Below, one piece after another: positions 5,195-5,914 of a stretch of DNA of 5,914 bases. The position numbers and the translations under genes were made by a program. Under the pieces are notes generated by a model. That model did not search any database and was not told the DNA's origin. It worked only from the letters and a program-made list of their open reading frames with translations. Source of the DNA: Roseimaritima sp. GTDB taxonomy: Bacteria > Planctomycetota > Planctomycetia > Pirellulales > Pirellulaceae. The stretch is taken from contig SLFV01000218.1 of NCBI GenBank assembly GCA_007124075.1, positions 1-5,914 of the forward strand, given 5' to 3'. Numbering within the stretch: position 1 is the first letter of the stretch; each line of letters opens with the position of its first letter.

Positions 5195-5914
5195 ATGGCC
5201 GAAGACCCTTTAGATTCAAACGGTTCCGAGTCTGGCTTGGATAAGATCCGTCAACAGTACGAAGAATTGGCGGAATTGGCGGGCTCGCTGGCTCACGAAA
5301 TCAAGAACCCGCTGTCCGTCATTCACATGAACGTTGAACTGCTCAGTGAAGACCTGGCGGATTTGGAAGGGCCGATCAAACAGCGGTCCCTGGGAAAGGC
5401 CGAAATCATTCGCCAGCAGTGCGAGCGTCTGGAAAACCTGCTGCGAGATTTCTTAAGGTTTGCGCGGCTGCGAAAAATCGACCTGACCCCCGGCAGCTTA
5501 AACGATCAAATTGATCGTGTCCTCCGTGCCTACCAGGCTTATGCCGACCAGCATCATATCGAAATCGTACGGTATTTAGACGCCGACTTGCCAGCGATCA
5601 TGGTGCACAGCGACACAATGCAAGCGGCACTGATGAACCTGGTCAAGAATGCCATGGAAGCCATGGAAGGAGGGGGGGGCGGGCAGTTGTTCGTGCGAAC
5701 ATCCAGTACGCCGCATGGGGTGGCGTTGGAACTGATCGACACTGGCCAAGGTATGGAGGATTCGACCGTGTTGCACATGTTCGAACCGTTCTACAGCACG
5801 AAAACAGGCGGGTCGGGTTTGGGGCTGCCGACGGCCAGAAAAATCATCCAAGGGCACGGTGGCCGGATTACGGTTCAGAGCGAACCGGGGCGTGGCACAA
5901 AATTTGTCCTTGCG
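5195..5914 (+). CDS. Soluble sensor histidine kinase (3' end outside window)
   Basis: Two-component kinase that phosphorylates its own His and passes the phosphate to a response regulator; its NtrB-like core has no visible input domain. The 240 residues seen have no membrane segment, so it should be cytoplasmic. The start is well bounded: an in-frame TGA lies at 5189-5191, leaving the ATG at 5195 (or the TTG before it), with GGGGA nine bases upstream. A short helical lead (15-30) is followed by the H box LAGSLAHEIKNPLS with phospho-acceptor His34. The ATPase domain shows the N box LVKNAMEAM (149-157, with N152), G1 box DTGQGM (182-187), F box FEPFYSTK (196-203), G2 box GSGLGL (206-211) and GRGTKF (232-237). 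The C-terminus is probably within about 10 residues of the edge unless a further domain follows. The signal may come through a partner protein. A run of eight G encodes part of a five-Gly stretch at 159-163. Confidence 0.95.
   Translation, partial: MAEDPLDSNGSESGLDKIRQQYEELAELAGSLAHEIKNPLSVIHMNVELLSEDLADLEGPIKQRSLGKAEIIRQQCERLENLLRDFLRFARLRKIDLTPGSLNDQIDRVLRAYQAYADQHHIEIVRYLDADLPAIMVHSDTMQAALMNLVKNAMEAMEGGGGGQLFVRTSSTPHGVALELIDTGQGMEDSTVLHMFEPFYSTKTGGSGLGLPTARKIIQGHGGRITVQSEPGRGTKFVLA

Noticed and set aside
5188..5244. 18-residue mini frame starting seven bases before the kinase
   Set aside because: It overlaps the kinase start out of frame and shares its ribosome site, but there is no evidence of translation or a leader-peptide sequence pattern.

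Overview
The window looks like a chromosomal segment from a planctomycete, most likely of the Pirellulaceae (Rhodopirellula-like) group. This rests on general style rather than a marker gene: moderate-to-high GC, loosely spaced genes without clear operons, mostly weak Shine-Dalgarno sequences, a soluble histidine kinase, and a secreted Cys/Pro-rich orphan protein. No database search was possible.

Seven protein genes are supported. From left to right they are: (1) an FtsX/MacB-type ABC transporter permease on the minus strand, cut off by the left edge; (2) an aldo/keto reductase (minus); (3) a small secreted protein with a Cys ladder and a Pro-rich tail (minus); (4) a SpoU/TrmH-family RNA 2'-O-ribose methyltransferase (minus); (5) an 86-residue stand-alone WYL-like domain protein (plus); (6) the transcription antitermination factor NusB (minus); (7) a soluble sensor histidine kinase (plus), cut off by the right edge close to its expected C-terminus.

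The four left-hand minus genes are separated by gaps of roughly 100-150 bases. Two of these gaps hold hairpins placed like terminators, so the genes are probably separate units rather than one operon. The methyltransferase and the WYL gene are divergent and share a 188-base promoter region. The WYL gene and nusB converge across a 38-base gap. NusB and the kinase are divergent across a 289-base gap. Functions are mixed (transport, redox, RNA modification, transcription, signalling) and no shared pathway is visible.

There is no phage, plasmid, CRISPR, transposase, tRNA or rRNA signature. Signals beyond the ordinary genes are: a 16-base sequence present in two direct copies 1.9 kb apart, each upstream of a gene; a five-residue-period Cys repeat in the secreted protein; two operator-like dyads in the divergent promoter regions; and two runs of eight G, one of them inside the kinase ATPase domain. 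I see no convincing new multi-gene system. The secreted Cys-ladder protein, the minimal WYL protein and the dispersed repeat are the best leads.
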